From Larus michahellis (taxonomy: Eukaryota > Chordata > Aves > Charadriiformes > Laridae): a stretch of 64,000 nucleotides of DNA. The position numbers were made by a program, and so were the translations under genes. The DNA is taken from contig NC_133906.1 of the NCBI RefSeq assembly GCF_964199755.1, positions 13,303,378-13,367,377 of the forward strand, written 5' to 3'. Shown in pieces: positions 1 through 12,592 of the stretch. Under the pieces are notes generated by a model. The model did no database searches. It was not told where the DNA came from and worked only from the letters and a program-made list of their open reading frames with translations. Numbering within the stretch: position 1 is the stretch's first letter; each line of letters begins with the position of its first letter.

Positions 1-115
1 TGGCTGGCGGCTTCTGCTCCGCGCTGCAGCAGAAACCCGGGCTCCTCGCAGCTGCTTCCATTGCTGTGAACTGGGAAACCAGCCTTAAACGGAGCGCGAG
101 CAAAGGAAGGTTCTG
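1..115. promoter_or_regulatory. CpG-dense patch at the window edge, possible end of an upstream CpG island
   Basis: The first 115 bases contain about ten CpG dinucleotides, including two GCGC steps and CCCGGG, and then CpG frequency drops sharply. This is what the trailing edge of a CpG-island promoter would look like. It could be the promoter or first noncoding exon of SHROOM1, whose coding part lies 16 kb to the right behind a splice acceptor, but the window cuts the patch and no donor site can be chosen with confidence. Confidence 0.3.
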
Positions 116-2349
116 TAGGTTGCTTTGGCTGCGGAACATTTCGTATCCCATCAGGGACTGAAGGAACACGGGGACCTGTCTCTGATCCAGGGTACATCTG
201 CATGACTTAGAACAATAGCACTGGCTTTGTGTTACCTTTCTTCTATACACTATTACTAAACAATTTACTAAATCATAGGAAATGCTAAAAAAATACTGGT
301 TGTGTTTGCTGTAATGTTATGCAGAAGGATTAACTCCTGTAGGAGTTACTAGATTCTAGTGAAAAAGTAATGAATATAATCTATAATAGCCCTGTTGGAG
401 TCCTGCCCTGCGAGCTGGTTTGGTTACTAGGTAGGGCAGCCACATCCGTGAAGTCTGGGATTGATGAGTTCTCTCAGGGATATTATTCTATTAGGCTGCT
501 GTTACTTGGATGATTTTGGTGGGTAAACCCCAGGATTTTTATTTTTACTTTGCATCTGTGCCGCCGTTGACCTAGTTTTCGAAGCCAATAACCCCGAGCA
601 GCCATCTGTATCCCAGCTGATGCCAAGTAATGAAAATAACATTGAAAGGTAATAGCCCAGTGGGCGATTGGAGGTTTTTATGGGTAGCATTTGCTGTTTG
701 TGTTGCTTCCCCTGTCGGATTTCACTTCCCGACACCTCGTACCAAAGGCTAGGAAGGCAGATGTGCAGGGAGTAGCACTGTGGGGCCGGGAGGCTCCGAT
801 CAGCCCACGGCTCTCTACCTGCGTGAGGCGGGTGAGGAATCCCAGGGTCGCTGTGGTTTTACTTCATCCTGCTGCATTAAGGGGCTCACCAGAGACTAAT
901 TGGATGTATGTGGGGCTGTATGAAAAAAGACTGTCACAGCCACGAGAAATTATTTTAATATTGCGTGCTTATCTGATACCTCTACAGTTTGTCAGCACTT
1001 TTGTGATGTCGGTACTGTGCAATTAGGATGAAATGAGCAGTGACGGAATGTGAGGTGCCGATGAATGGTGAGCAGACGTCTCCCCTGGTTGTTGTTGATC
1101 GCTGGTGTTTTCTGTGTTTTATCCAGACTTATTGGTCCTTGCCCTCAGGAGCTGCACACAAGTGCAGAACACATCCTGGTGGTGTGCAGATTAAGCAGAA
1201 GATCTGGAAAATAACATTAAGAGGCAAGTTTTGGCCCGTAAACCTAATTTTCTACTTCCAAGCAGTTTTGTGCAGTGGCTGTGGCAGTGTTCAGAAATGA
1301 CAGGCAACCACTGACATCTTTATCATGAGCATTGTGAGATTTTACGCATCTCTGAAAGCATTAGTTGTAAAAATTCAAGGGATTCCCTGAAAGTCTTAAC
1401 TCTCCATTAAGAAATCCACTGTATATATCAATATTTCTGGCTGTGAAGAAGAGTTTGAAAACATAATGTAAATGCACTCTAAACGTTTAGGAACCCAAGG
1501 ACAGATAAAACGAACCTCAGCTCTGTTGTTTTTACAAAATCCTTTGATTGTTTTTACTCTTGGTTCTGTTTATTATTGTTACCATGGAAGTTTACAGGTA
1601 ACAAACCTAAGCGTGCATTTTCATGACTTGTAGATCTCCTGAGAATACTTTGGTTATGTCCTAGTGGTGATGAATGATGGCTGGTGTGCTTGTGCTGACC
1701 TGAGAGGAGGTTTTCTGCCTTGGGTCTATCGTATTCTCTGATTTTGATGCATTGTAGTGCTTTTTAATTGCCAAGAGCAGCTGTAAATTCTCTCATCCGG
1801 GGTCTCTCCATCCCATCCCATTCAGTCGTTATTAGTCATTAAACATAATACCGCATTTAAGTCGGGGCAGGGCTGTGGTTACCCTGTCTCTCAGGAGTGT
1901 GTTGTTCTGGCCGTCCCTCCTGCGCGGCTGTGCCGACGGGTGACTCCAATCCCAGCACGGAGCAAAGGGCAGTTACTCAGCCCAAAGCTACAGCGCTTCA
2001 TGCAAAGGCAGTGGGAAGGTTTAATTGTTAATTCTTGTAAAACAGGGATTTGCTGTGACAGCCGGGGCCCTGAAGGAGCTCTAGCCCTGCTCCCCGTTAG
2101 CTCTGCCCAGGGTTTGGGGTTTCAGCAGCCGAGGGGGGCTGCGCTGCCCTCCCCCATCGTAACCAGCCTCAGAACAACTTGCCATTGTGAGATACAAATC
2201 ATTAGAGCTGTGGACCATATATAATATTTAATAACTTCTTTACAAGGCAACTGGTTTATAATTTAGGAGGAACATTTGGAGGCATGTGATTTATATCTGA
2301 AATAATTTTATAACCAGTGAATGCTATTATTGTATGTATAGTACTGTGC

Positions 2350-2401
2350 ATTATTGCGAGTTTCTAGTAAAACTTATTATTGCAAGTTACTAGTAAAACT
2401 T
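2350..2401. repeat. 26-bp tandem duplication
   Basis: Two adjacent 26-bp units occupy 2350-2375 and 2376-2401. They differ at only two positions (unit positions 9 and 14). Each unit starts ATTATTGC and ends CTAGTAAAACTT. It is a short local duplication with no coding content. Confidence 0.9.
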
Positions 2402-5400
2402 CGGCTGGTTTAGAGCTCTGGATTATGTGATACTGTGCTGACAGGGCCCTTTTCCCGAGGCTTTGCGCTGTTTTGCAGAGTTTCAGGTGATTGCTCCGAG
2501 CTGTTGCTGACACTCTCTGTCCTGCAGAGCTTTCGGCACCTTCACCTTAGGGGGGAACTTGTGTTTGATTCTGAGAGTCTCACGGTTTTTAATGGATTTA
2601 TCCTGACAGCAGCGTGGCAAGTTGTTTATCCCCCATTTACATAAAAGAGACACTTCGTTTAGGAACACTTCAACTTCCATGTCTGTTCAGTTCTTGTTCA
2701 GAGTGGGCAGGAGTCACAGGTGGGGTGCTGTGCTGTGTCCGGAAAAGTCTGGACACTGTCATACCTCGATGTGCTCAAATATCTTAAAAAAAATCTCATT
2801 GTAATCTAAGGGCCAAAGCTTACAAAGATCTGTGGCAAATCTCGGTGCTAACCTGAACTCTCCAACGTTCGCAGCCTCTCTGCCGAATTCAGGTGTCCCC
2901 TGTGCCCGGAGAGGCAGCAGTTGGTGCATTAACCCTCCAAGACCCAAGGCCTCGGGTGGAAGAATGACGACTTCGGCTTTCTATATTTATTTTTTTGTTG
3001 TTGTGGTATGTTTGAACCTTTACTATTCATGTAGAGCTAAGATCAGATTTCTGTCTGCAGCACTTTAACAAATTGGTAATCTCTGAAATACCTGCGCAAA
3101 ATTTACAGTTACAAAAGAAATGCACGAAGCCCCCTGCACAGACGAGGCACGACCGGCGTCACCAGCTCTGTCCCCAAGGAGAGCTTTGCTCGTGGCCTGG
3201 CAGGAGGACTTGCTCAGGTTTGTCTTTTTCCTGCCAAGCTGGCATCACGCAGGGCAAGATTATTTTTTTCTTCTCATGTCTTGGACCATTGGAAACAGTC
3301 CCCTCGCCTCCCATTGGAGAACACTTGACGCGATCAGATACCAAGTCACTGCTTTGTGAAAACAGTATTTAATGCAGTGACTAAACACGGAGTTAGTTAC
3401 TGAGTAACTTCCCAGGAGCCCTTCTATACTCCGGGAGGTACTGATCACATCATGTGCTGCTGGGGGAAAAAAAATTATGCTTAGGGATGGCCTGTTTGTG
3501 TACAGGATTTTGAGGAGGAGCCCGGATGGTTGCTCTCGGCGGAGGCTACTGTATTCCCCTCCTGCACAGGAGATGCAGAATTTAGATGTTCCCAACGAAA
3601 TGATCCCTGTCCCCTCCTATTTCTGCTGTGCAGTAAAGCAGGGATGGATTCTGAAGCCTCTGCGGTGTCTTCAGCAGAATCTGTGTCCCACTGGAGAGCT
3701 GTCTGCTCCTTGCCACCATGTAAAGATTGAACGTAGCCACAGGCGAGCGGATTCTTTTTGTAGGAAATGTTGAAGGAGTCCCTGGTTTTCCTTTGAGAGA
3801 CGACACCTAAGAACAAATCAGAGAGCTGTTGCTTGCATGGCATTATCCAGTTGGCAGCTTAGTTTGAGGAAAAAAATAGTGGCATAAAATCGGCTTATTT
3901 TTTAAGCCCAGCTGGAAACGAGCAGGAATTCATCTCGCCAGATAAGGATGTTATAAAATGTTCAGGCTCCATCGCATATATTTGGAGGCAGGAAAGAATT
4001 TATTGCACAGGCTTGAGTTGATTCAGAGTTGCACAAAATAGATGAAAGCCTCAATCTGTGTGCCTTCTGTGCTGTTTTATGAACAAAACATTAAAAAAAC
4101 AAACAAACAAGAAAAAAACCGAAAAAACCTGCAGCATACAAAACATAGCTTCAGTGTTTCCTTGAACTGTATTAACTTTTATTGTGCAACCCTCTTCCTC
4201 TCCCCTTTTGGAAGTAGTACCTAATTTTTTAAGAAAATAAAATCATTGGATTAAATCTACCTGCTTTCAGTTGGATTTAATTAGCTTTTGTCTGGCAGCG
4301 TGTCTCAGCTGCCCCAGAGCAGGGGCTCTTCCCCGTGCGGTGTGACCCGGGCTGGGGACAGGGGAGGACGAGGTGTGGGGGAGCTGAGGGATGCTCCTCT
4401 GGTGATACCACCCAGGGGGCTGCACGGGAGGGGGTGCGTTGGTCCCGGGGGGCGAGGGCCTCTCCTGCTCTCTCCGCTGTGGCCTCGGCATCATCTTCAT
4501 GGAATTTTTCAGTTGTGCCCACGCGGGAGTCGTGGCTGCTGCCCAACAGCTGGGCAGAAAAAGCGCCATCGTTAATGATTGACTGGTGAGATAATGAAAT
4601 AGCCGAGCCTGCTGTTTGCTTTTCTTCCTTTTCCACTGCCACTGTAACACTGCGCACGGCGGAATGGCATGAACCAAAGGGCAGCCTCCAGTGTGAGACG
4701 GAGGAGCTGCCTGTGACAGTCACTCGTGCAGCTTTGGTGCTCGTGCCCTGCGTGGAGCCGCCCGCTGCCTCTGAGACGTCCCGGTGGCGGGGCCAGGTGG
4801 GATCAGGGAAATCTCTGACACGGTACGAGTCGCATTTGAAAACACTTCAGATTCTGATGTTTGCGATTTCTTTTCCGCTGACTTTCAGATAATTTCTACA
4901 GACGTAGCTGGAATGTGGACCCAAAGCATTAGCTTTGGTTTTCTAAAGAGAAAATTGGAGGTAGAAAATCTGAGCTAGCTGTATTTACTGTGAATGTGCA
5001 TCCAGATCTCTAGAGGTAACTAAACTAAATGTCGTCTCAGAGTGGTACATATATTCTAGATGTCTGTATCTGGTATATATTGGCTCTCTGTAATTCAACA
5101 GTTGCTGTGATGCCTATGTGTATATTTGCTTCATGCAAGAAAAGAATGAAAATAACATTCTGGTTACTCTGTGTTGTATCTAGTTTGCTGTAAATCTGGT
5201 AGGAACAGTGATTCTGCTGATCCGTGGTCTAAGTAACTGCGCCTTCATCTCTGGATAAGTGCCTGTGTTTGGGGAGGGAGAGCGATTTAGCGAAACCCCG
5301 AGGGCGGACCTTTGAGGGCCCCAGTGGCTGTGTCTGTGCTGTGCTCTGGATGATCGCACTCGTCTCTCCTTACACACAGCTTTTCCCTCATTGAGACGGT

Positions 5401-7968
5401 GGCACTTGAGCGTGTCCCAGAGCCGCTGGAGGATGCCACACAGGTCCTCAGACCTCACAGGGTTTAATGCAGAGTTTGTGCGATGCTGCATGGTCTGAGT
5501 GCTTCCAGGTGTGCCTGTGGGCATCCTGGCAGCAGTTTCCAAGTGCTTTGCAAGGTCTGCACGGAACAGGAGGCGCAGAGTGTGTGCTCTGCTGCTGGTC
5601 ACACGCGGTGACGATGATTAGAGACGTATCGCAAGCGCACGCCCAGACCCAGGCATGAGCTGGTGGAGGTGCGGGAGAAGATGGTGTTACGTTGGAAAAC
5701 AGTGTGGAAGTGTCCTGTTTTCTATGGATCCTGTCTCCCCACCAAGGGCTGACTCAGCTGTCAAGTTTCTTCCAGAGCATCTGCTGCCAAAGTCCATCTG
5801 CTCCATCCGGAGGCACCCTTCTGTGACAGTCTGCAGGAAAACAGGGGAAGGAGCAGGATATATCTTGGAAAATATTAAAACCACGCTTTGAAATGTTTAA
5901 CCTGGGGTTGAAAGCAGCCTTAGGCATATGTAATTGCACAAGGCAGCCTGAACTTCTGGGCTTATCCCCTCTGTCTCTGCGTGTGCAAGATGACATTTTT
6001 CATAGGGAAATGCGTGAATGTAACCAAGGAAGTGGAACAACAGCAGAACTTAATTTACAGCAGAGAATTTATCTTTGAAATGATAACATTATTAGTGTGT
6101 TATAATGTGTAAAGGACCGATCTCACACCTGTTGTGCGCACGGACAGTCCGGTGTGCCACGTCTGGCGTGACCGTCATTCTAATACAAGCGCAGGAGCTC
6201 TGCTCTACCTTTGGGTGTGCAGATTATGTATTTTTTTTCTTTTTATTCAGAATAAATAAAATGTAGATCCATATTAAATAGATGAGGTAAGAGGTCTGGC
6301 AGTTAGACGTTTTTACAGAAAAAATAGTTACCTTCATAGAAATGCACGTCATGATCCTTCGGCACAGGCAGTGTTTAAGTGGCGAGGCAGATGGTGAAAC
6401 GCAGGTTATAGGTGACCAATTTGGGGACTCAAAGAGGAAGTTCCTGGAGAACAGAGTAAATGTAGAAAGCCGTGTCTGAAAAATCTCACACTTCTCTGTT
6501 TGGATAGGTACTAACTGCTATGAAGTGTTACAGACAGGGAATCGCGTGGTCTCTTGTTTATATGCCAGGCAGGCGATCCTCTAAATGAAACTCCGCTTCT
6601 CAGTGGAATTACTCGCCTGTCGTCAGAGGTGCGGTAACTGCCCTGGTGCCAGCTGCCTTGTTAAAGTCTCGCTGGTTATTGCTCCAGGTACTGCCTTTTC
6701 CCAGAATTATATAAATTTATGCTTTCCCCAGTCTTTTTCCTCCAGCATCCCCTATCAGTGTTGCAGCGTGTCTGAATACTGTTTGCAGACCAGGTGCTTC
6801 GTTTCTGCCTGTGATTCTGAGCAACTTGCACCCTGCCATTAAACTCTACTAACATAACTAATAGATATTTCCAGATTATTTTTAATTTACACGCTTTCTC
6901 ATTGTTTGTTATGGAAACCAGTAAGATTAAGAATAAATGCTTATGAATTTTGCCTAAATGAAAGATATGGGAAAATACTCAAATGCAATACTTGCCAAAG
7001 GAATGGACCAGCGTAGTATAATGTGTCTTTTATATATTTGGTGTTTTTCTCTTATTCCAGTGGAATGTTCTGTAGTAACTGGATATTACATTACTGTCTC
7101 CCTCAGCCTGAAGGCAGGCACGATTATGTTTAACATCTGGATGAGTTAGACTGAAAACAGACATCCTCTGGAAGGGAATAGTTTCTGCTTCGTATGTCAA
7201 AATAAAAAAGTTAAAGGGCTAATGGCTCTTTTAATACCAAATAAATTAATATTAATTCATAATCCTTAATCTGTATATAAGAAAATGGAAGTGCTAATAT
7301 TGTTTGCTAATTACATTTTAGACTGGCAATGTGCTATGAAAGGGTAGAAAAGTTATATGCTTTATTGAGGGGAGTAAGTTATTAAAAAAGTTAATTCGTA
7401 GTTAGGAGAAGCGCTGGGGAGGCCAGAGTGGTGGGTGCTGTTCCAGTGTAGGACTCTCAAACGGTTTTATGGTAAAGCAAATAATCCTGCTGGTATTGGC
7501 GGTGTGTGGTTAAAGTTTAAGATATACTCTGAGGTACAAGGAGATCATTTTGTTAGATGAAGTTCTGTTGCCACATCTCTGCCTTCGTTCTCTCTTTGTC
7601 TGTTTTTCTCACGTGCTCAGTCTCCTCCTCCCCTGCGCTCAGTGTTACGAGGTTTTCCAATTAGCACAAGCTGATTGCTGTGCTCCCCTGCTCTCTGGGT
7701 GAGGAGCCAGCCTGGCTGTGCCATCCCTCTGCTCTGGGAAGATCTGGTAGGATTCTCCGTCCAACATTGTACGTGTGGGTAATCCCTAGGTGGGAATGAC
7801 TGTGGGGATATGGTGAAGGGAGCATGAGTGTTTCCGTTTCCTTCAAGAAGTTCATAGCACACAGTCTAAAGCTTGCCAAGTTCAGCAGAAGGCTTCTCAT
7901 TACATTTAAGGGGCAGAGAATGAATTGTTTAATCCATCTTTATTATGTCTAAAAGCAATAATCTAAAT

Positions 7969-8013
7969 ATAAATACACATATATATATTTATATAGATCA
8001 ATAATATATATAA
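7969..8013. repeat. AT-rich simple repeat
   Basis: An impure (AT)n/(TA)n stretch made of ATATAT and TATATA blocks, interrupted by GATCAATA. Ordinary low-complexity sequence in noncoding DNA. Confidence 0.7.
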
Positions 8014-8331
8014 TCCCACTTGATGAAGTGTGAGCTGAACACTTGCCCCTTGCCCGGCCCGGTGCCTCTGGATCCACCTGGTCTAAAGCTGGAGCAGCAG
8101 CAGCGATGTTTCTCATGGCAGTTTTGTCTGTGGAAAACATAATTACAGCACAGGGAAACTGGAGTCTGCAGGGGTTTTTTTCTGTGTGGGCCTCTTGGGC
8201 TGTGATGACTGAGCCATCCATTAAGCTTCTGAGAACAGTTTTATATTATAACAGAAGAAAGCATATCTAGCTGCCAGAAAACCACTATTCTTCAGAAGAT
8301 AAGATGACTTTATGGCATTTCCCAGCCAGCC

Positions 8332-8368
8332 AGCTCTCACTCATGACTTTGGGTGAGAGCTAGCTCTC
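8332..8368. repeat. Hairpin with overlapping 14-bp palindrome
   Basis: AGCTCTCAC at 8332-8340 pairs perfectly with GTGAGAGCT at 8353-8361 across a 12-base loop. The right arm overlaps the perfect palindrome GAGAGCTAGCTCTC at 8355-8368, so two mutually exclusive foldbacks are possible. No gene context explains it. Confidence 0.8.
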
Positions 8369-9987
8369 TCAGAGCTCTAAGAAAGCCCAGGAAAGGCAAA
8401 TTCTGATCCATATAGTGCTGTGACTACATTTGGTTTGGGATGCGGGGCAGTTGCTGGAGCTGTCTGATTTTTCTAATTACAAGCTGCTAATAACAGACAT
8501 ATTTTTAAAACTCTGTCTTGCATAGAGTGACGACAGACTCTTACTGTTAGTTATTCTGGACCCAAACCATACATCAGTTGGAGATGTTGAACTGGATTTC
8601 ACCTGTTTAGAGGCCGGTTTCTTCTCTTGTGGGCTTGGCTTGGCGCCTGTGCTGTGGGAAGCTCGGTGCAGTCAGTAGTAGGTCAGGGGGACTAGGAGAA
8701 TTTTATTTTTCTCTGGTGTTTCTTGGACGGCTTTGCTGGCGAGCTGTCAGTAAGGTGGAAATGAGAAAACATCTTCTGAGACGGCTCTGCCCACTGATGG
8801 GTGCGCTTATGTTGCGGCTTACCCTGTTCCTGGAAATCAAATCTCTTTTTTCTTGCTATGTTAAAATACGGTGGTTTATCCATCAAGGAGAAAGCAGTTC
8901 TCTGGCTGTGTCCTCCTCTGTCTGAGATTCCTCGTCTATTTGAGATTCCTTGCCTCGCTATGTGTACTGAATCGAGTGTGTGTGTGGGGGAAGTGGAAAG
9001 TAGTTTTCTGCCCTTAAAGAGTCGCTTTTTTTCCTAAACTTGTTGGGAGAGGAAGGAGACTAATGAAGGCTTTTTACTTTGAATTTTCTTATGTGTTTTC
9101 TAGGACATTGGATAATGTAAGCTAATTCTAAAGGCATATGTATGAAAAAATCAACAGTGTCATTAGGTTTTTTCTCTTTCTGAAATTTTGAGTTCTTCAG
9201 AGTCTGTAATTCTTTAATTCTCTTGAATATTTTTGAGTCTGTTCTTGTAGCCTGTAAAAGCAGCATGGATAGTGAATTTACAGCATCGAATGAACTTGAT
9301 TAGATTTAAAAAAGAAAGAAGGGAAATTGTGATGAAATAAGAAGGGATGAAATGGAAGTGACTGTAAAGAAACGCGTACGTTTAGGATGAAGCTGTGATT
9401 TCTGGAAAAGCATTTTTTGAGAAGTGCTTTCAGAAGTAGAAACAAGAAATAAGTGTTTGGTGTTTAGTAGATTAGGGAGTAAGGACGATGGGGAAGCCAA
9501 GAGAAATTTTTGAGGCTGAATGAGGAAAGTCAGGGAATTCAAGGACAATGGAGAAGTATGTGGCGGGTGAGTGCCCTAATTAAAAGGTCAGACTCTGTTG
9601 GGTGCTCAGAAAAGGTCTCTCACAGGGCTGTGAAGAATTGCCAAACCTGATCTTCCTCATTAAATCCTTGGCCAGAGATCGGACCATGGTTCTCGGGTCC
9701 CAAAGCATTTTATTTGGGCCTCAGCTTTTCACCAGCCAAGTATGTGTGTTATTGAAATGCCAAACGTTCATGTCCAGCAGTGAGATGTCATCGCTGCGTG
9801 GGAAGTGACTCCAGGGAAGGTGGAGGATGGACCAGTTCTGCCATTGTGGCTCAAGCAAAGCTCCCACGCTAGCCAGGAGGAATCTCTTCCTTCTGTAGAG
9901 AGCTCGGCAGAGCTGGGTAAGGAAGTTCAGGAAGATTTATCTCCCCCTCTCTTGTGTCCATCCATCCTGCCCCACGTCATGTCCTCT

Positions 9988-10008
9988 CCCCCCCCCCCAA
10001 AAAGGGGG
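9988..10008. repeat. C11-A5-G5 homopolymer block
   Basis: Eleven C (9988-9998), five A (9999-10003) and five G (10004-10008) follow each other directly. The G run can fold back on part of the C run. It is noncoding low-complexity sequence prone to length errors in sequencing. Confidence 0.85.
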
Positions 10009-11737
10009 ATAGTGGGATGCAGTATTATTATTTTCATCCTCCTCTAAATTATTCAAGACACTTTCATAGCTCCAGAAAGCCTTAAGTCTGTCTATGGTGT
10101 TTACATTCCTCAAACTATGGTGAAATTTATTCCTGTGCACACAAGGCATAAACCTCATCTAAATCCCGTTTAGGCTCTGTTTTGAGAACGTCTGACACTT
10201 TGACTTTCCCTGGCTCTCAGTAGCCGGGTAAGGTTCCCACTGGGCCTGTGTAAACCAAACTTGAAAGTGTGTCCTTGGGTTTTGATGTATGATGTCCTTG
10301 GCAACTGCTAGCTACCTGCATGGTAGTTCTGGAAATTGCAGGAAATGAGAAATCTGCTTTTTAAGAGTCTCAGAAATCTTTGCAAGAAAAATACAGATTA
10401 GCAGAATGTGTGTTTTCCAGTCATCTAAAGGGGACGTCATCTGATATGCTTGCCTTCCTGTTTGAAACCTAAAGCTGAAAGTCCTAGGGGACAAAATTCT
10501 TGATTATAGGCTAGAAAAAATAATAAAGGGAATGTATCTCTTTAAAAGAGAGAAATGGTGACTTTCAGAGGTGCTGGGTACAAAGATGATGAGACAGCGA
10601 CACTTTCCTGGATGTGGTATCCTTCCATTTCTTTCACCCTTTCAACAGTCCTGTGAAAGTGCTGGAATTTGAAGACTTCAGACATTTGTCTGGAATTTCT
10701 GGATATTTCACAGTCTGGTCAAAGGAGCAGCTCTTATTTCCAGCCATCTCATGTCTCAGAGGCACAGTCACCAAGAATGCATCCGTGTTGTGCATGCATG
10801 TAGATTTCTGTCCAGGAAGACCTGGATGGAGATCTGGGAACCTGTGCTAGATCATCAACCGATGACCTACTGAAGGTGTCTGTGATACCAGAGACTTGGT
10901 ACTTGCCTTCACCAGATTTTCAGACTCTCCAGGCTTCCCTAGGGCAGCCAGGAAGATTGTCTGCTAAAGCAAGAGTCTCGCAGATGGTACTTTGGTAGCC
11001 ATTAGATCTCATGGTCTGTGAAGCAGATGGGTCAGGTGCTGCAGACTGTGCAACTGATCGGAATCTGAAGAATTTCGGCTAATATTTACATCGGGTGTTT
11101 AACCTTTGATAAGAAACAGGTCATTCACAAACACGTACATGACATAATATTGGTAGGTTGGTCACAGTGTTTGCTTTGCATCAGACACTTACCGTTCCTG
11201 TTGCTTGGAGAACAGTTGCATATTGTAGTTTGATATGGATTAATAGCTGTGCTTTCCCCCTTTATTTCCATGGAGCCATGTTTGGTTTTTTTTTTAAAAG
11301 GACGGTTTTAATAGAAATAGATCTCTGAAGTTTTCCACATGCCAGCATGTTAGCAGGGTGTTGCCTCTTTCTCCAGAGCGTTTTGGAGGAGAAATCCTGT
11401 TTGGTTTTCCAAAGTTACAATTCCTCACCCATAAGAACCAACAGCCCGGTCTCAAAAGAAGGTTTGAACTCTGCTTGTATTTATTGTGGAAAATGCTCAT
11501 TCTTGCTTCTCTGATGGAAAGATTGTGTTGGTAAACTTTAATGGAACTGCACAAGTATGCAAACATACTGCATGGCTGTGTTGAGCACCAGGGGCTGTTC
11601 TTCCTGGGTTGTTGAGGGTAAATGAGAGGCTTAATGAAGAAAATACCTGTGTTTCGGATGGGTGACACTTTGGGCAAGCATTGTGTATAACTGCAGGTGA
11701 GTTATGGATTAATTAGCAGCACCTAATATAATCTAAA

Positions 11738-11823
11738 TGACGTCAAACAAGAACAAACTGTAAGTAGAAGAAAGCTTACCCTTAAAAGACAGGTAACTTG
11801 TTAATTGGCCGCCGTCTGAGTCA
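11738..11823. promoter_or_regulatory. Perfect CRE and AP-1 motifs 71 bp apart
   Basis: The palindromic cAMP-response element TGACGTCA is at 11738-11745 and a consensus AP-1 site TGAGTCA at 11817-11823. Both are exact matches to textbook bZIP sites, in the presumed 5' intron or upstream region of SHROOM1. Motif matches alone do not show occupancy. Confidence 0.35.
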
Positions 11824-12515
11824 CTGATTTCTCTCTGTACAGAGTTAATTTGCCAGAGACATGAGGCTTTGACCTACTGAGTTGGTTGCAAGGAATTCAA
11901 GATTGTGCAATATAAACCACCTTTCCCTAGAATGAAGAGGTTGAGGTGGCGACTGGTATTTTAACAGCAGTCAGCGTGGGGCTGGAGACATCAGCAGGGC
12001 TTGAACCTGCACTGGTCGCTCGGGGACTGTATTTGATAATGTTTGGGTAAACACAGAATTCCAATGCACAGCACTGGTACCTGAGCTGAGAAAACATACA
12101 GTGTGGGCAGCGACAACGTGGATTTCCTGGCGCTGCCTTGCCACTACTAATTTTTTTTTTTTTGCATTATTATGGTGAAAACTTGTAACAAATCTTGTTT
12201 TTTGAGACATAAGACATCTTTATCCTAGCCCAGAGACAGCACAGCCCCTTGTACACAGTGTGTCATCTGGGTCTTGTTCTCCCTCAGCTGTCAGCCTGCT
12301 GGGAAGCATTAGCCACGTCCCAATCCCTACGGAGACCCTGTTTCTCTTCCACACTTTTTTTCATCTAATCTCTCTTGTTTGTCAGATCTATAAAGCAGAG
12401 AGTGTGTGCTTTATGTTTGCAATAGGCTTTGCATAGAGGGCTGTGCTCTGTGTAGGGTTTTCTGGGTAGTATTGGAGTACATATGATAAATAAGTGAGTG
12501 GAAGTCAAGTTAGCC

Positions 12516-12592
12516 TTTTTTTTTTTTTTAAAAAAAAAAAAAAACCCAAACCAAAAAAACCCCAAAAACCACCACCAACCAACCAACCAAAA
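12516..12592. repeat. T14/A15 homopolymer junction followed by an AC-rich tail
   Basis: A run of 14 T (12516-12529) is directly followed by 15 A (12530-12544), then an A/C-only stretch that ends in CCAACCAACCAACC (12575-12588). On the minus strand the tail reads as G/T-rich sequence with GGTT repeats. It may be the decayed tail of a retroelement, but no element body is recognisable. Confidence 0.75.

Noticed and set aside
4267-4723. Overlapping 136- and 148-codon minus-strand frames and shorter plus-strand frames
   Set aside because: They coincide with a GC-rich patch where stop codons are rare, are open on both strands, and have no recognisable homology.
6242-6256. Inverted TTTATTC/GAATAAA giving poly(A) hexamers on both strands
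   Set aside because: No gene end or downstream G/T element is associated on either strand; AT-rich sequence makes this common.
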